A stretch of DNA of 64,000 bases from Ectorhizobium quercum (GTDB taxonomy: Bacteria; Pseudomonadota; Alphaproteobacteria; Rhizobiales; Rhizobiaceae), in NCBI RefSeq assembly GCF_026552795.1, contig NZ_JANFPI010000004.1:496001-560000 (forward strand), read 5' to 3'. The translations under genes and the position numbers were made by a program. How positions within the stretch are numbered: the stretch's first letter is position 1; each line of letters starts with the position of its first letter. A model generated the notes under the pieces. The model was not told the DNA's origin. It saw only the letters and a program-made list of their open reading frames with translations, and did no database searches. This document shows, piece after piece, positions 9,077 through 18,027 of the stretch.

Positions 9077-9427
9077 ATGAACGATATCGTCCGCATCGAC
9101 CGCAACGCGCGGCGCGCCCGCGCCAGCGCCTTCAAGGATCTCGTGCTGCTGGCCGGCCAGGTGGCCGACGACAAGACCGCCGGCATCGAGGAGCAGACCC
9201 GGCAGGCGCTGGCCAAGGTCGACGCCCTGCTGGCCGAGGCCGGAACCGACAAGTCGCGCGTGCTTTCGGTGACGATCTGGCTTACATCCATGTCGGATTA
9301 CGATGGCTTCAACGCGGTCTGGGACGGCTGGGTGGTTGCGGGTTCCGAACCCAGCCGCGCCTGTGCCAAGGTGGAGCTGGCCGATCCGGCCTACCGGGTC
9401 GAGCTGATCGTGACCGCCGTCCGCTAG
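9077..9427 (+). CDS. RidA-family enamine/imine deaminase
   Basis: A 116-residue YjgF/YER057c/UK114 protein. The segment ending PSRACAKVELA keeps the arginine that binds the substrate carboxylate in RidA. Members hydrolyse reactive enamines and imines made by PLP enzymes or amino acid oxidases. It sits 9 bases after the dehydrogenase and upstream of an aminotransferase and a flavin amino acid oxidase, both of which make such imines, which explains its presence. It is slightly shorter than canonical RidA (about 128 residues). Confidence 0.88.
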   Translation: MNDIVRIDRNARRARASAFKDLVLLAGQVADDKTAGIEEQTRQALAKVDALLAEAGTDKSRVLSVTIWLTSMSDYDGFNAVWDGWVVAGSEPSRACAKVELADPAYRVELIVTAVR

Positions 9428-9525
9428 GGCGTTTCCGCTTTTCTCCGGAAAGCGAAAACGTTCCGACTGTTTGTGTTTGTGCAGTTCCAGCAGAAGCGCT
9501 TCACATTCTTGCTGGAAATGCTCTC
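9428..9525 (-). repeat. Interspersed repeat copy 2
   Basis: Inverted orientation. It includes TTCCAGCAGAAGCGCTTCAC and then GCTGGAAATGCTCTC, and is preceded by a second arm GCGTTTCCGC..GCGAAAACG. It ends directly before the AAGGGG ribosome binding site of the aminotransferase gene. Translated in frame it would add 22 spurious residues to that protein. Confidence 0.7.
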
Positions 9526-9538
9526 AAGGGGAAGAAAC

Positions 9539-10759
9539 ATGGATCAGGCTGCCTCTCCGTTTCGCCGTGCCACGCGCATCGGCGCCATCGGTGTATCGGA
9601 GATTCTGAAGATCGGCGCCCGTGCCGCGGCGCTCCGGCGCGAGGGGCGCCCGGTGATCGTGCTCGGCGCCGGCGAGCCGGATTTCGACACGCCGGAAAAC
9701 GTCAAGGAGGCAGCGATCCGCGCCATCCGCGACGGCGAGACCAAATATACGATTCTGGATGGAACGCCGGCGATGAAGGCGGCGGTTTCGGAAAAGTTCC
9801 GCCGCGAGAACGGCTTGGCCTACGCCCCGGACGAGATCACCGTCGGCGCCGGGGCGAAGCAGATCCTCTACAACGCCTTCATGGCGACGCTGGATGCCGG
9901 CGACGAGGTCATTCTCGCCGCGCCCTACTGGACGTCCTATGCCGATATCGTGGCGATTTCCGGCGGCACCGCGGTGCCGGTCGTCTGCCGCGAGGAGAAC
10001 GGCTTCCGGCTCGATCCGGCTGATCTGGAGGCGGCGATCACCCCGAAGACCCGCTGGCTGCTGCTCAATTCGCCGTCCAACCCCTCGGGTGCCGCCTATG
10101 GCGAGCAGGCGCTGCGCGCCATTCTCGCCGTCTTGAAGCGCCATCCGCATGTCTGGCTGATGATGGACGACATCTACGAGCATCTCGTCTATGACGGGAT
10201 GGATTTCGTCACCGCCGTCCAGCTCGAACCGTCGCTGAAGGACCGCACGCTGACCGTCAACGGCGTCTCCAAGGCCTATGCCATGACCGGCTGGCGCATC
10301 GGCTATGCCGGCGGGCCGAAGGCGCTAATCGCGGCGATGGCCGTGGTCCAGAGCCAGAGCACCTCCAATCCCTGCTCCGTCAGCCAGGCCGCCGCCATCG
10401 AGGCGCTGACCGGGCCGCAGGACGTGCTGGCCGGTCGCCGCGCCGCCTTCGCCGCGCGCCGCGACCGCGTCGTCGCCGGTCTCAACGCCATCGAGGGCAT
10501 CACCTGCCGCACGCCGGAGGGGGCCTTCTACACCTTTGCCAACTGCGCCGGCGTCATCGGCCGCCGGACGCCGCAGGGCGAAGCGATCGCCACCGACAGC
10601 GACTTCTGCCGCTACCTGCTCGATGCCGCCGATGTCGCCGTGGTGCCGGGAAGCTGCTTCGGGGTGGCGCCCTATTTCCGCATCTCCTATGCGGCGTCGA
10701 TGGACAGCCTCGAAGAGGCGCTGGCGCGCATCGCCAAGGCCTGCGGGGCGCTGTCATGA
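9539..10759 (+). CDS. PLP aminotransferase, class I/II
   Basis: A 406-residue fold-type I aminotransferase of the aspartate/aromatic type. It shows GAGEPDFDTP near residue 43, the NSPSNPSG loop near residue 177 and the PLP lysine K245 in VSKAYAMTGWRIGY. The ATG at 9539 follows AAGGGGAAG; the in-frame extension to 9473 is translated repeat sequence and is rejected. It ends with a 4-base overlap with the next gene. In this operon it probably interconverts an amino acid and a keto acid linked to D-amino acid breakdown; substrate preference cannot be read from sequence. Confidence 0.9.
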   Translation: MDQAASPFRRATRIGAIGVSEILKIGARAAALRREGRPVIVLGAGEPDFDTPENVKEAAIRAIRDGETKYTILDGTPAMKAAVSEKFRRENGLAYAPDEITVGAGAKQILYNAFMATLDAGDEVILAAPYWTSYADIVAISGGTAVPVVCREENGFRLDPADLEAAITPKTRWLLLNSPSNPSGAAYGEQALRAILAVLKRHPHVWLMMDDIYEHLVYDGMDFVTAVQLEPSLKDRTLTVNGVSKAYAMTGWRIGYAGGPKALIAAMAVVQSQSTSNPCSVSQAAAIEALTGPQDVLAGRRAAFAARRDRVVAGLNAIEGITCRTPEGAFYTFANCAGVIGRRTPQGEAIATDSDFCRYLLDAADVAVVPGSCFGVAPYFRISYAASMDSLEEALARIAKACGALS

Positions 10760-12006
10760 GCCGTCATATCGCCGTCATCGGCTCCGGCGCCATCGGTTCC
10801 GTCAGCGCCATCGAACTGCTGCGGGCCGGCCATCGCGTCACCGTCATCGAGCCCGAAGCCGCCGGCGGCGAGCAGGCGGCGAGCTATGGAAACGCCGGCT
10901 GGCTGTCCTCGCACTCCGTCATTCCGCCGGCCGAGCCGGGCGTGTGGAAGAAGGTGCCGGGCTATATTCTCGATCCGCTCGGCCCGCTGGCCATCCGCTG
11001 GCCGCATCTGCCGAAATCCGCGCCCTGGCTGGTCCGCTACCTGCTGTCCGGCTGGACGGAGGCGCGCGTCGAGGCGACCGCGCAGGCGCTGCGCCCCCTG
11101 CTGAAGGACGCGCCGGCCCTGCACAAGGCGCTGGCTGCGGAGGCCGGCGTTCCGCATCTGGTCGCCGAAGGCGGCGTCCTCCACGTTTACCGGGACAGGT
11201 CGGTGTTCGATGCGGATTCCCTTGCGTGGAATATCCGCGCCCGCACCGGCATCGCGTGGCGCGAGCTTTCCGGCGAGGCGCTGCGGGCCGAGGACCCGGC
11301 ACTGCCGGACCGCTACGGCTTTGCGGTGGCGGTCGACGAGGCCGGGCGCTGCCGCAATCCCGGCGCCTATGTCGCGGCCCTCGCGGCTCTCGCGAAAAGC
11401 CGCGGCGCGGTGGTGGAGCCGGCGCGGGCGATCGACTTCCGCTTCGACAACGAACGGCTGACGGGCGTGGTGACGGATCGCGGCATCGTCGATTGCGACG
11501 GCGCGGTGATCGCCGCCGGCGTCCATTCCGCCCCGCTGACGCGCCGGCTGGGCGATGCCCTGCCGCTGGAAAGCGAGCGCGGATACCACGTCATGCTGGA
11601 AGGCGTGCAGACCGGGATGAAGACCGCCTTCATGGCCTCCGACGCGAAGATGGTCGTGCAGCAGATGGAGCACGGGCTGCGCGCCGCCGGGCAGGTGGAA
11701 ATCGCCTCGGTCGAGGCCTCGCCCGACTGGCGGCGGGCGGAGATCCTGCGCGGCCATCTGGCGAAGATGTTTCCCGGCGTCGATGTCTCGCAGGCCAAGC
11801 TCTGGCTCGGTCATCGTCCCTCCACGCCGGACGGCCGGCCCTGCATCGGCCTGTCGCGACGCTCACGCGATGTGGTCTATGCCTTCGGCCACGGCCATGT
11901 CGGCCTCGTCTCGTCCGCACGCACCGGGCGCGTGGTCGCGCAGCTCGTGGGCGGACAGGCCGCCGAAATTCCGATTGCGGGCCTCGACCCGCGCCGTTTC
12001 CTCTAA
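10756..12006 (+). CDS. DadA-like FAD-dependent D-amino acid oxidoreductase
   Basis: A 416-residue flavoprotein of the DAO/DadA family. It opens with the FAD-binding motif GSGAIGSVSAIELL followed by VTVIEPEA, and has the family C-terminal stretch WLGHRPSTPDGRPCIG. DadA enzymes oxidise D-amino acids to keto acids and ammonia at the membrane, passing electrons to quinone. The start overlaps the aminotransferase stop (ATGA), so the two are translationally coupled. RidA upstream would hydrolyse the imine product. A sarcosine- or glycine-oxidase-like activity is an alternative within the same family. Confidence 0.86.
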   Translation: MSRHIAVIGSGAIGSVSAIELLRAGHRVTVIEPEAAGGEQAASYGNAGWLSSHSVIPPAEPGVWKKVPGYILDPLGPLAIRWPHLPKSAPWLVRYLLSGWTEARVEATAQALRPLLKDAPALHKALAAEAGVPHLVAEGGVLHVYRDRSVFDADSLAWNIRARTGIAWRELSGEALRAEDPALPDRYGFAVAVDEAGRCRNPGAYVAALAALAKSRGAVVEPARAIDFRFDNERLTGVVTDRGIVDCDGAVIAAGVHSAPLTRRLGDALPLESERGYHVMLEGVQTGMKTAFMASDAKMVVQQMEHGLRAAGQVEIASVEASPDWRRAEILRGHLAKMFPGVDVSQAKLWLGHRPSTPDGRPCIGLSRRSRDVVYAFGHGHVGLVSSARTGRVVAQLVGGQAAEIPIAGLDPRRFL

Positions 12007-12013
12007 ACTCCCG

Positions 12014-12083
12014 GAGCCTTTCCGTCCGTTTTTTTCGCATTTCCGGACGGAAAACCGCTTCACACTTTTCCTGGAAATGCTCC
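12014..12083 (-). repeat. Interspersed repeat copy 3
   Basis: Inverted orientation: GCATTTCCGGACGGAAAACC, then GCTTCACACTTTTCCTGGAAATGCTCC, abbreviated here. It lies between the oxidase stop and the racemase start and ends 1 base before the AAGAGG ribosome binding site of the racemase. Confidence 0.7.
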
Positions 12084-12094
12084 AAGAGGCTCTC

Positions 12095-12838
12095 ATGGCT
12101 GACACATCCCGCATCGCCAAGGGCGGCAAGGCGCTTTACGGCGTTCCGCTCGGCATTCTCATGCTCGAAGCCCGTTTCCCCCGCATTCCCGGCGACATGG
12201 GCAATGGCACGACCTGGCCTTTCCCGGTGCTCTATCGCCTCGTGCGCGGCGCGAGCCCGGAAAAGGTGGTGCTGAAGGGCGCCTCCGGCCTGCTCGACGA
12301 TTTCGTCGTCGCGGCGCGCGATCTGGTTTCGCAGGGTGCGGAAGCGATCACCACCAATTGCGGCTTCCTGGCGCTGTTCCAGAAGGAACTCGCCGCTGCG
12401 GTCGGCGTGCCGGTCGCGACCTCCTCGATGATGCAGGTCCCGTGGGTTCAGGCGACGCTGCCGCCGGGCAAGCGGGTGGGCATCGTCACCGTCAGCGCCT
12501 CGACGCTGACGCCGGCCCATCTCGAAGGCGCCGGCGTGCCGCTCGACACGCCGGTCGCGGGCACGGAGAACGGCAGGGAATTCTTCCGCGTGCTGATCAA
12601 GGCGGAGAAGGACGACATGGACGTCGATCTCGCCCGCGAGGACGTGGTGAACGCGGCGAAGGCGCTCGTGGCGAACAATCCCGATGTCGGCGCCATCGTT
12701 CTCGAATGCACCAACATGCCGCCCTACGCCGCCGCCGTCCAGGAGGCGACCGGCCTGCCGGTCTACGACATCTATTCGATGATCACCTGGTTCCACGCAG
12801 GGCTTCGCCCGCGCCGTTTCCAGGGCATCGACCGGTAA
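12095..12838 (+). CDS. Aspartate/glutamate racemase family protein
   Basis: A 247-residue protein of the Asp/Glu/hydantoin racemase superfamily. The two catalytic cysteines are seen as TTNCGF (near residue 89) and LECTNMPP (near residue 204). Racemases of this family need no cofactor. ATG at 12095 follows AAGAGG at good spacing; the longer frame from 11783 reads into the oxidase gene. It is last in the operon, 88 bases after the oxidase with a repeat in the gap. A role in supplying the enantiomer used by the DadA-like oxidase is likely, but the amino acid is unknown. Confidence 0.82.
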   Translation: MADTSRIAKGGKALYGVPLGILMLEARFPRIPGDMGNGTTWPFPVLYRLVRGASPEKVVLKGASGLLDDFVVAARDLVSQGAEAITTNCGFLALFQKELAAAVGVPVATSSMMQVPWVQATLPPGKRVGIVTVSASTLTPAHLEGAGVPLDTPVAGTENGREFFRVLIKAEKDDMDVDLAREDVVNAAKALVANNPDVGAIVLECTNMPPYAAAVQEATGLPVYDIYSMITWFHAGLRPRRFQGIDR

Positions 12839-12865
12839 CGAGGAGCGCCCTGCGGGCGCCCCTCG
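12839..12865. terminator. Bidirectional stem-loop between convergent genes
   Basis: Arms CGAGGAGCGCCC and GGGCGCCCCTCG (11 of 12 pairs) with a TGC loop start right after the racemase stop and lie before the convergent stop of the transaminase gene. The position and strength suit a shared terminator, though no U-run is visible. Confidence 0.65.
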
Positions 12866-12886
12866 TGATCGATTGCGCCGCTGCGT

Positions 12887-13753
12887 TCAGTCGGTAATGC
12901 TCTCGCCATTCGCCAGGCGGTCTTCGATATAGAGGTCCAGCAGGCGCCTGCTGACCGGGCCGGGTGTGCCATCGCCGATTGTGTGCCCGTCTATCGAAAC
13001 GACGGGCATGACGAAACTGGTCGCGGAGGTGATGAACGTTTCGGCAGCACCCTTTGCCTCTTCGGGTATGAAAGCCCGTTCCTCGGCGCGAAGGCCCGCC
13101 TTCCGGGCCAGATCGAGAATGGAGCCGCGGGTTATGCCGTGCAGCAGCGCGTTGGACAGATCCCGCGTCACCAGTGTCCCTTCCGGGGTGATCATGTGGA
13201 AGTTGGCCGAACTCGCCTCAGTGATGAAACCGTCTTCGACGAAAAGCACGTCGTCGAAACCATCGCGTGCCGCGTTGACCTTTGCCAGCGAGGAATACAG
13301 CAACTGCACGGTCTTGATCTGGCGGTTGGCCCAGCGGCCTTCAGGCGAGGTCTGCACGCTGATGCCGCTTTTCCATCTGGGATTGTCGAGAACCTGTTTC
13401 GCTTGCGTGAACATCACGAAGGTCGGGTGAAGGCCCTCGGGAAACAGAAAGTCCCGGTCTTGCGCTCCGCGGGAAATCTGGAGGTATATCAGCCCGTCCA
13501 AGAGGGCGTTGCGCCGGGCGATCTCCTTGTGCAGGGACAGCAGCTGGTTTTCCGAGACCGGCGCGGGAATGCCCAGCGCATCGAGCGAACGCCTCAGGCG
13601 GGCGGCATGGCCGGCAAAGTCCACGAGCTTGCCGCTGATGACGGCCGTCACCTCATATATGGCGTCCGCGAACAGGAAGCCGCGGTCGAAGACCGAGACT
13701 TTCGCCTCGTCCTCGGACAGCCATGCGCCGTTGAGATAAACCGTTCTGCTCAT
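12887..13753 (-). CDS. dat: D-amino acid aminotransferase (class IV)
   Basis: A 288-residue fold-type IV PLP enzyme. The PLP lysine is K147 (RQIKTVQLL) and the cofactor-binding glutamate is E179 (ITEASSAN), at almost the same positions as in Bacillus D-alanine transaminase. The N-terminal FDRGFLFADAIYE motif is also typical of D-amino acid rather than branched-chain enzymes. ATG at 13753 follows AAGGAG. It diverges from the hydantoin importer and utilisation operon starting at 14058 and would convert the D-amino acids made by that operon to keto acids. A 4-amino-4-deoxychorismate lyase identity is less likely given the context. Confidence 0.88.
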   Translation of the reverse strand: MSRTVYLNGAWLSEDEAKVSVFDRGFLFADAIYEVTAVISGKLVDFAGHAARLRRSLDALGIPAPVSENQLLSLHKEIARRNALLDGLIYLQISRGAQDRDFLFPEGLHPTFVMFTQAKQVLDNPRWKSGISVQTSPEGRWANRQIKTVQLLYSSLAKVNAARDGFDDVLFVEDGFITEASSANFHMITPEGTLVTRDLSNALLHGITRGSILDLARKAGLRAEERAFIPEEAKGAAETFITSATSFVMPVVSIDGHTIGDGTPGPVSRRLLDLYIEDRLANGESITD

Positions 13754-14057
13754 GTCCGCTCCTTTGGGGAATTGCAGCGTCTTCGATATGGTGTGGCGTT
13801 CTTCACGCCGTATGTCAGGCGCTTGTGGCATGGTGGGATGCGTTGATCAATCGGCCGAACTTATCGGAATATAAGCTGCCGCGTTTGCGGGCCGGTTCCG
13901 TCCGCCAAAACCGTCCCTCCGGGCGGCTTAGTATCAGGAAATCATATAATTCGATTATAATTATCGCGGCCAATTTATATTGCGACGCATCTAAGCCCAT
14001 GAAACTATCTCCTGCCAAGAAAAGCCGAAAAGGCATACCCCCAGCAGGAGAACACAG
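13754..14057. promoter_or_regulatory. Divergent promoter region of dat and the hydantoin operon
   Basis: A 304-base gene-free stretch that becomes AT-rich in its right half. It holds a dyad at 13945-13959 with arms TATAAT and ATTATA around TCG, of the size and AT content expected for a LysR site. The LysR gene closes the operon to the right, so this is its most likely target. I see no other gene here; exact promoters cannot be assigned. Confidence 0.5.
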
Positions 14058-14903
14058 ATGAAGCGATTTTTCAGATCCGGCATTGCCGGACTAACCCTCT
14101 TATTGGCTTTTTCATCCGTGCAGGCGCAGGAGACGCTGAAAACCGCGCTTGACGGCACGTTCGCGCCGCATGCCATGCCGACCCTCGACGGCAAGGTCGA
14201 GGGTTTCAACGTCGATCTGGTCAATCTGATCGGAGAACGCCTCGGCAAGACGGTGGAAATCACCGCCGCGCAGTTTTCGGGCCTCATTCCCGCATTGCAG
14301 GCGAAGACCTACGATTTTCTGGCTGCGCCCGTCACGGTCAACGGCGAGCGCGCCGCCAACCTTCTGTTTACGGAAGGTTTCATGGATACCAATTTCGGCT
14401 TCGTCGTCGCGGCGGACGCCCCGGAATACGCGTCTCTCGACGACTTCAAGGGCAAGACCATTGCCGTCAACAAGGGCTCGGCCTATGACAGTTTCCTTCG
14501 CGAGAAGGAAGCCGAATACGGCTGGACGGTCGAAAGTTACGGCACCAATACCGATGCCGTGGCCGCGGTGCTCGCCGGACGGGCCGACGCGAACCTGGCG
14601 GGAGCGACCGTCGCCGCCTGGGCCGTGAAGCAGAACCGGCAACTCAAGCTGTCCTATGAATATCCCACAGGGCTGGTCTGGGCGCTGACTTTCCGCAAGG
14701 ACGATGTGGAAGGCCGGAACCTCGTCGACCGGGCCATCGAGTGCCTCAAGATCGATGGTTCTCTGGCCGCTCTTTCGGAGAAATGGTTCGGCGTTGCGCC
14801 GGTTGCCGGTACGACCATCGTCACGCCCGCGAAGGGTTACGGCGTTCCCGGCTTCGAGGGGTATGTCGAGGACGACCATGCGCCCTCGTGTGAGCTGAAA
14901 TGA
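14058..14903 (+). CDS. Periplasmic binding protein, family 3 (putative hydantoin receptor)
   Basis: A 281-residue secreted binding protein. A Sec signal peptide is clear: KRFFR, a hydrophobic stretch to residue ~20, and SVQAQE as the cleavage region. The mature protein has the SBP_bac_3 layout, including [18 protein letters not shown] near residue 47. It is the first gene of a seven-gene plus-strand operon (receptor, ATPase, two permeases, carbamoylase, hydantoinase, racemase) followed by LysR. That context makes hydantoins or N-carbamoyl amino acids the likely ligand; the fold alone would only say amino-acid-like. Confidence 0.86.
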   Translation: MKRFFRSGIAGLTLLLAFSSVQAQETLKTALDGTFAPHAMPTLDGKVEGFNVDLVNLIGERLGKTVEITAAQFSGLIPALQAKTYDFLAAPVTVNGERAANLLFTEGFMDTNFGFVVAADAPEYASLDDFKGKTIAVNKGSAYDSFLREKEAEYGWTVESYGTNTDAVAAVLAGRADANLAGATVAAWAVKQNRQLKLSYEYPTGLVWALTFRKDDVEGRNLVDRAIECLKIDGSLAALSEKWFGVAPVAGTTIVTPAKGYGVPGFEGYVEDDHAPSCELK

Positions 14904-14968
14904 CAGCGTCTTCACGGCAGGGCGGACCATTCCGTCCCCGCCGTGACATTGGTGTCCCGGAGCCTGTC

Positions 14969-15712
14969 ATGCACGACCGCCCCATGCTCGAAATCGTCTC
15001 GCTCGAGAAACGGTTCGGACAGAACACGATCCTGCGGGACGTGAATATCAAGGTTGCCAGGGGTGAGCTGGTGTTCATCATCGGCCCTTCCGGGTCCGGC
15101 AAGAGCACCATGCTCCGCTGTTGCAACCGCCTGGAGGAGCCGTCCGCTGGCGATATCATCGTCGATGGCCGCAACATCATGAGCGGCACCCGCCGCGATC
15201 TCGACCTGATGCGCCTGAAAGTCGGGATGGTCTTCCAGGGCTTTCATCTTTACCCGCATATGAGCGTGCTCGGGAACGTCACCCTGGCGCAGCGCAAGGC
15301 GCTCGGGCGCAGCCGCGCCGAAGCCGACGAACGCGCGCTGGACATGCTGGAGCGCGTCGGGCTCGCGCACAAGGCCGATGCCATGCCTTCGGAACTGTCC
15401 GGCGGCCAGCAGCAGCGCGTGGCGATCGCCCGCTCGCTGGCGCTCGACCCGCTGGTGATGCTTTTCGACGAGCCGACCTCGGCGCTGGACCCGGAACTGG
15501 TCGGGTCGGTTCTCAAGGTGATGAAGGACCTGAAGGAAAAGGGCATGACGATGCTTGTGGTCAGCCATGAAATGGGGTTTGCGCGCGAAACCGCCGACCG
15601 GGTGATTTTCATGGATGGCGGCGTCATTGTCGAGGAAGGCCGGCCGGAGCAGATTTTCGGCGCGCCGAAGGCCGAGCGCACCCGCGCGTTCCTGTCCCGC
15701 GTGCTGGAGTGA
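14969..15712 (+). CDS. Amino-acid-type ABC transporter ATPase
   Basis: A 247-residue HisP/GlnQ-like ATPase: Walker [11 protein letters not shown]-loop FQGFHLYPH, signature LSGGQQQR, Walker [13 protein letters not shown] and H-loop VVSHE. The start at 14969 is preferred because GGAG lies 6 bases upstream and the protein then begins at the usual place. A start at 14900 overlapping the receptor stop by ATGA is possible and would add 23 atypical residues. It energises the two permeases that follow. Confidence 0.9.
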   Translation: MHDRPMLEIVSLEKRFGQNTILRDVNIKVARGELVFIIGPSGSGKSTMLRCCNRLEEPSAGDIIVDGRNIMSGTRRDLDLMRLKVGMVFQGFHLYPHMSVLGNVTLAQRKALGRSRAEADERALDMLERVGLAHKADAMPSELSGGQQQRVAIARSLALDPLVMLFDEPTSALDPELVGSVLKVMKDLKEKGMTMLVVSHEMGFARETADRVIFMDGGVIVEEGRPEQIFGAPKAERTRAFLSRVLE

Positions 15713-15716
15713 GGCG

Positions 15717-16394
15717 ATGGAACGCTTCCTGGAGACGTTCTTCAATCCGGCCGTCATGCAGCGCTATCTGCCCGACATCATCGCGGGGGCGGGCGTTGCG
15801 TTGTGGATCTCGCTGGCCGTCGTCGTGGCGGGTATCGCGCTGGGCCTCGCCCTCGCCAGCCTGCGCACCTGCGGGTTCCGGAGCGCGAATTTCTTCATCA
15901 TCTGCTTTGCCGACATATTCCGGGCGCTGCCGCCGCTGGTGGTGATCCTCATTCTCTATTTCGGCCTCCCGTCGGCGGGCATCAGGCTTTCCGGGCCGAT
16001 GGTGCTGTTCATCGTGCTGGGGCTGACGCTGGCGGCCTTTGCGGAGGAAGCGTTCTGGGCGGGTTTTTCGGCAGTCGACAAGGGGCAGTGGGAGGCCGGA
16101 TTGTCCACCGGGTTGGGGTTCGGCCGTACATTGGCATGGGTGGCTTTGCCGCAGGCGGTGCGCCTTGCCCTGCCGCCTCTGGTCAACCGGGTGCTGGCCA
16201 TCACGAAGATGACGGCGCTCGGCTCGGTGATAGGCGTTTCGGAAATCCTGTCCACGGCCACGATGGCACAGAGCTTTTCCGGCAGCGCCACACCGCTGAC
16301 GCTCGCTGCCATCGCCTATCTTGTCATTTTTCTGCCATTGGTCTTTGTCGCCAGGGCGGTCGAGAGCCGCCACTTCGCGCGGCAGGGCAGGTGA
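15717..16394 (+). CDS. ABC permease 1 of the hydantoin operon (HisQ/M type)
   Basis: A 225-residue inner-membrane permease of the polar amino acid class with about five helices. The coupling loop is GQWEAGLSTGLGFGRT near residue 123. It starts 4 bases after the ATPase stop (GAGG upstream) and is followed after 3 bases by the second permease, with which it should form a heterodimeric channel. Confidence 0.9.
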   Translation: MERFLETFFNPAVMQRYLPDIIAGAGVALWISLAVVVAGIALGLALASLRTCGFRSANFFIICFADIFRALPPLVVILILYFGLPSAGIRLSGPMVLFIVLGLTLAAFAEEAFWAGFSAVDKGQWEAGLSTGLGFGRTLAWVALPQAVRLALPPLVNRVLAITKMTALGSVIGVSEILSTATMAQSFSGSATPLTLAAIAYLVIFLPLVFVARAVESRHFARQGR

Positions 16395-16397
16395 GCC

Positions 16398-17063
16398 ATG
16401 CAGGCCCTTGTCGATCAGTTTTTCAACCTGACCATCATGGCGAAGACCATGCCGCTCATGCTGGCAGGTCTGTGGATGACGGCGAAACTGTGCGCCGCGG
16501 TCATCGTTCCGGGGCTCGTCGGCGGGCTTCTGCTGGCGCTCGGCAATCTCAGCCCGCGCCGCTGGCTGCGGATTCCCTGTATCGTGTTCACCGATATTTT
16601 CCGGGCCCTGCCGCCGCTGGTGCTGCTGATCTTCATCTATTCCGGCCTGCCTTTCGCGGGCGTCGCGATGTCGCCTTTCGCCGCAGTGGCGCTGGCTTTC
16701 CTGCTCAACAACTCTTCCTATTATGCCGAGGTCTACCGTTCCGGCATTCTCTCGGTGGCGAAGGGGCAGTGGGAGGCGGCGCGCTCCACGGGCCTGAACA
16801 GGACGCAGACGCTGACCCACGTGGTGCTGCCGCAGGCGGTGCGCAACGTGCTGCCCGATCTTCTGTCCAATACGATCGAGGTGGTGAAGCTCACCTCGCT
16901 CGCCTCCGTCGTCTCGCTTTCCGAACTGCTCTACAGCGCCGACATGGCGCGCTCCATTACCTACAACGCTTCGCCGCTGGTTCTGGCGGCGCTCATCTAC
17001 CTTGCCCTGCTGTGGCCCGTGGTGCGGCTGGTCAGCCGCTTCCAGCGCCGGCTTGCGGCATGA
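16398..17063 (+). CDS. ABC permease 2 of the hydantoin operon (HisQ/M type)
   Basis: A 221-residue permease, clearly paralogous to the preceding gene: both share IFRALPPLV, the GQWEAA/GQWEAG loop and VLPQAVR. Here the loop is GQWEAARSTGLNRTQT near residue 120. Two permease genes are usual for HisQM-type importers. It starts 3 bases after the previous stop and lies 25 bases before the carbamoylase gene, consistent with one transcript. Confidence 0.9.
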   Translation: MQALVDQFFNLTIMAKTMPLMLAGLWMTAKLCAAVIVPGLVGGLLLALGNLSPRRWLRIPCIVFTDIFRALPPLVLLIFIYSGLPFAGVAMSPFAAVALAFLLNNSSYYAEVYRSGILSVAKGQWEAARSTGLNRTQTLTHVVLPQAVRNVLPDLLSNTIEVVKLTSLASVVSLSELLYSADMARSITYNASPLVLAALIYLALLWPVVRLVSRFQRRLAA

Positions 17064-17088
17064 GAATGAAAGACGAAAGGAAAAGACC

Positions 17089-18015
17089 ATGACCAGAATG
17101 ATCGTCGCCGGGGCGCAACTGGGCGCCATCCAGAAGGCGGACAACCGCGAGAGCGTCGTAGAACGCATGATCGAGCTGATGAACGAGGCCGCCGCGAAGG
17201 GCGCGACGATGATCGTCTATCCGGAGCTGGCGCTGACGACCTTTTTCCCGCGCTGGTACATGCCCGACCGGAACGAGGTGGACAGTTGGTTCGAGCATGA
17301 GATGCCGAACCGCGCCACGCAGCCGCTTTTCGAGCGCGCCCGCGATCTGGCGATGGCCATGACCTTCGGCTACGCCGAGCTGACACCCGACGGCCATCAT
17401 TTCAACACCTCGATCCTGACGAACCGCAAGGGCGAGATCGTCGGCAAATACCGGAAGGTTCATCTGCCCGGCCATGACGAATACGATACCGGGCGCGCCT
17501 TCCAGCATCTGGAGAAGCGCTATTTCGAACCGGGCGATCTGGGCTTTCGCGTCTGGCGCAACGAAGGGGTGATCATGGGCATGGCGATCTGCAACGACCG
17601 CCGATGGCCGGAAACCTTCCGCTGCATGGGACTACAGGGCGTGGAACTCGTGACCATCGGCTACAACACGCCTTCGGTGAACAGCCAGATGAGCGCCGAG
17701 GGGCTGGAGAAGCGCCTGTTCCACTCCGATCTGTCGCTTCAGGCCGGGGCCTACCAGAATGCCACTTTCGTCGTCGGCGTGGCCAAGGCGGGCGTCGAGG
17801 ACGGCCATCCGCTGATGGGCGGCTCGATCATCGTCGACCCGGACGGTTTCGTTCTGGCGCGCGCCGCAACCGAGGAGGACGAATTGATCGTCGCCGAGTG
17901 CGACTTCGAAAAATGCGCTTTCGGCAAATCGACGATCTTCGATTTCCAGCGTCACCGCCGCATCGAGCACTACGGTCGCATCACGTCGCAGACCGGTGCC
18001 ATCGTGGAAGTCTGA
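17089..18015 (+). CDS. N-carbamoyl-D-amino acid hydrolase
   Basis: A 308-residue carbon-nitrogen hydrolase (nitrilase superfamily). The triad is readable as E46 (YPELALTTFFPRW), K123 (KYRKVHLPGH) and C168 (ICNDRRWPE), very close to the positions and local sequence I remember for the Agrobacterium D-carbamoylase (about 304 residues). It hydrolyses N-carbamoyl-D-amino acids to D-amino acids, CO2 and ammonia in the cytoplasm. ATG at 17089 follows AAAGGA. The hydantoinase gene begins 12 bases after its stop, making the classical pair. The class call is firm; the D-specificity rests on resemblance and context. Confidence 0.92.
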   Translation: MTRMIVAGAQLGAIQKADNRESVVERMIELMNEAAAKGATMIVYPELALTTFFPRWYMPDRNEVDSWFEHEMPNRATQPLFERARDLAMAMTFGYAELTPDGHHFNTSILTNRKGEIVGKYRKVHLPGHDEYDTGRAFQHLEKRYFEPGDLGFRVWRNEGVIMGMAICNDRRWPETFRCMGLQGVELVTIGYNTPSVNSQMSAEGLEKRLFHSDLSLQAGAYQNATFVVGVAKAGVEDGHPLMGGSIIVDPDGFVLARAATEEDELIVAECDFEKCAFGKSTIFDFQRHRRIEHYGRITSQTGAIVEV

Positions 18016-18027
18016 AGCGAGGTCGTC

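Noticed and set aside
9473..9538. N-terminal extension of the aminotransferase
   Set aside because: The added residues are translated interspersed repeat; AAGGGG supports the ATG at 9539.
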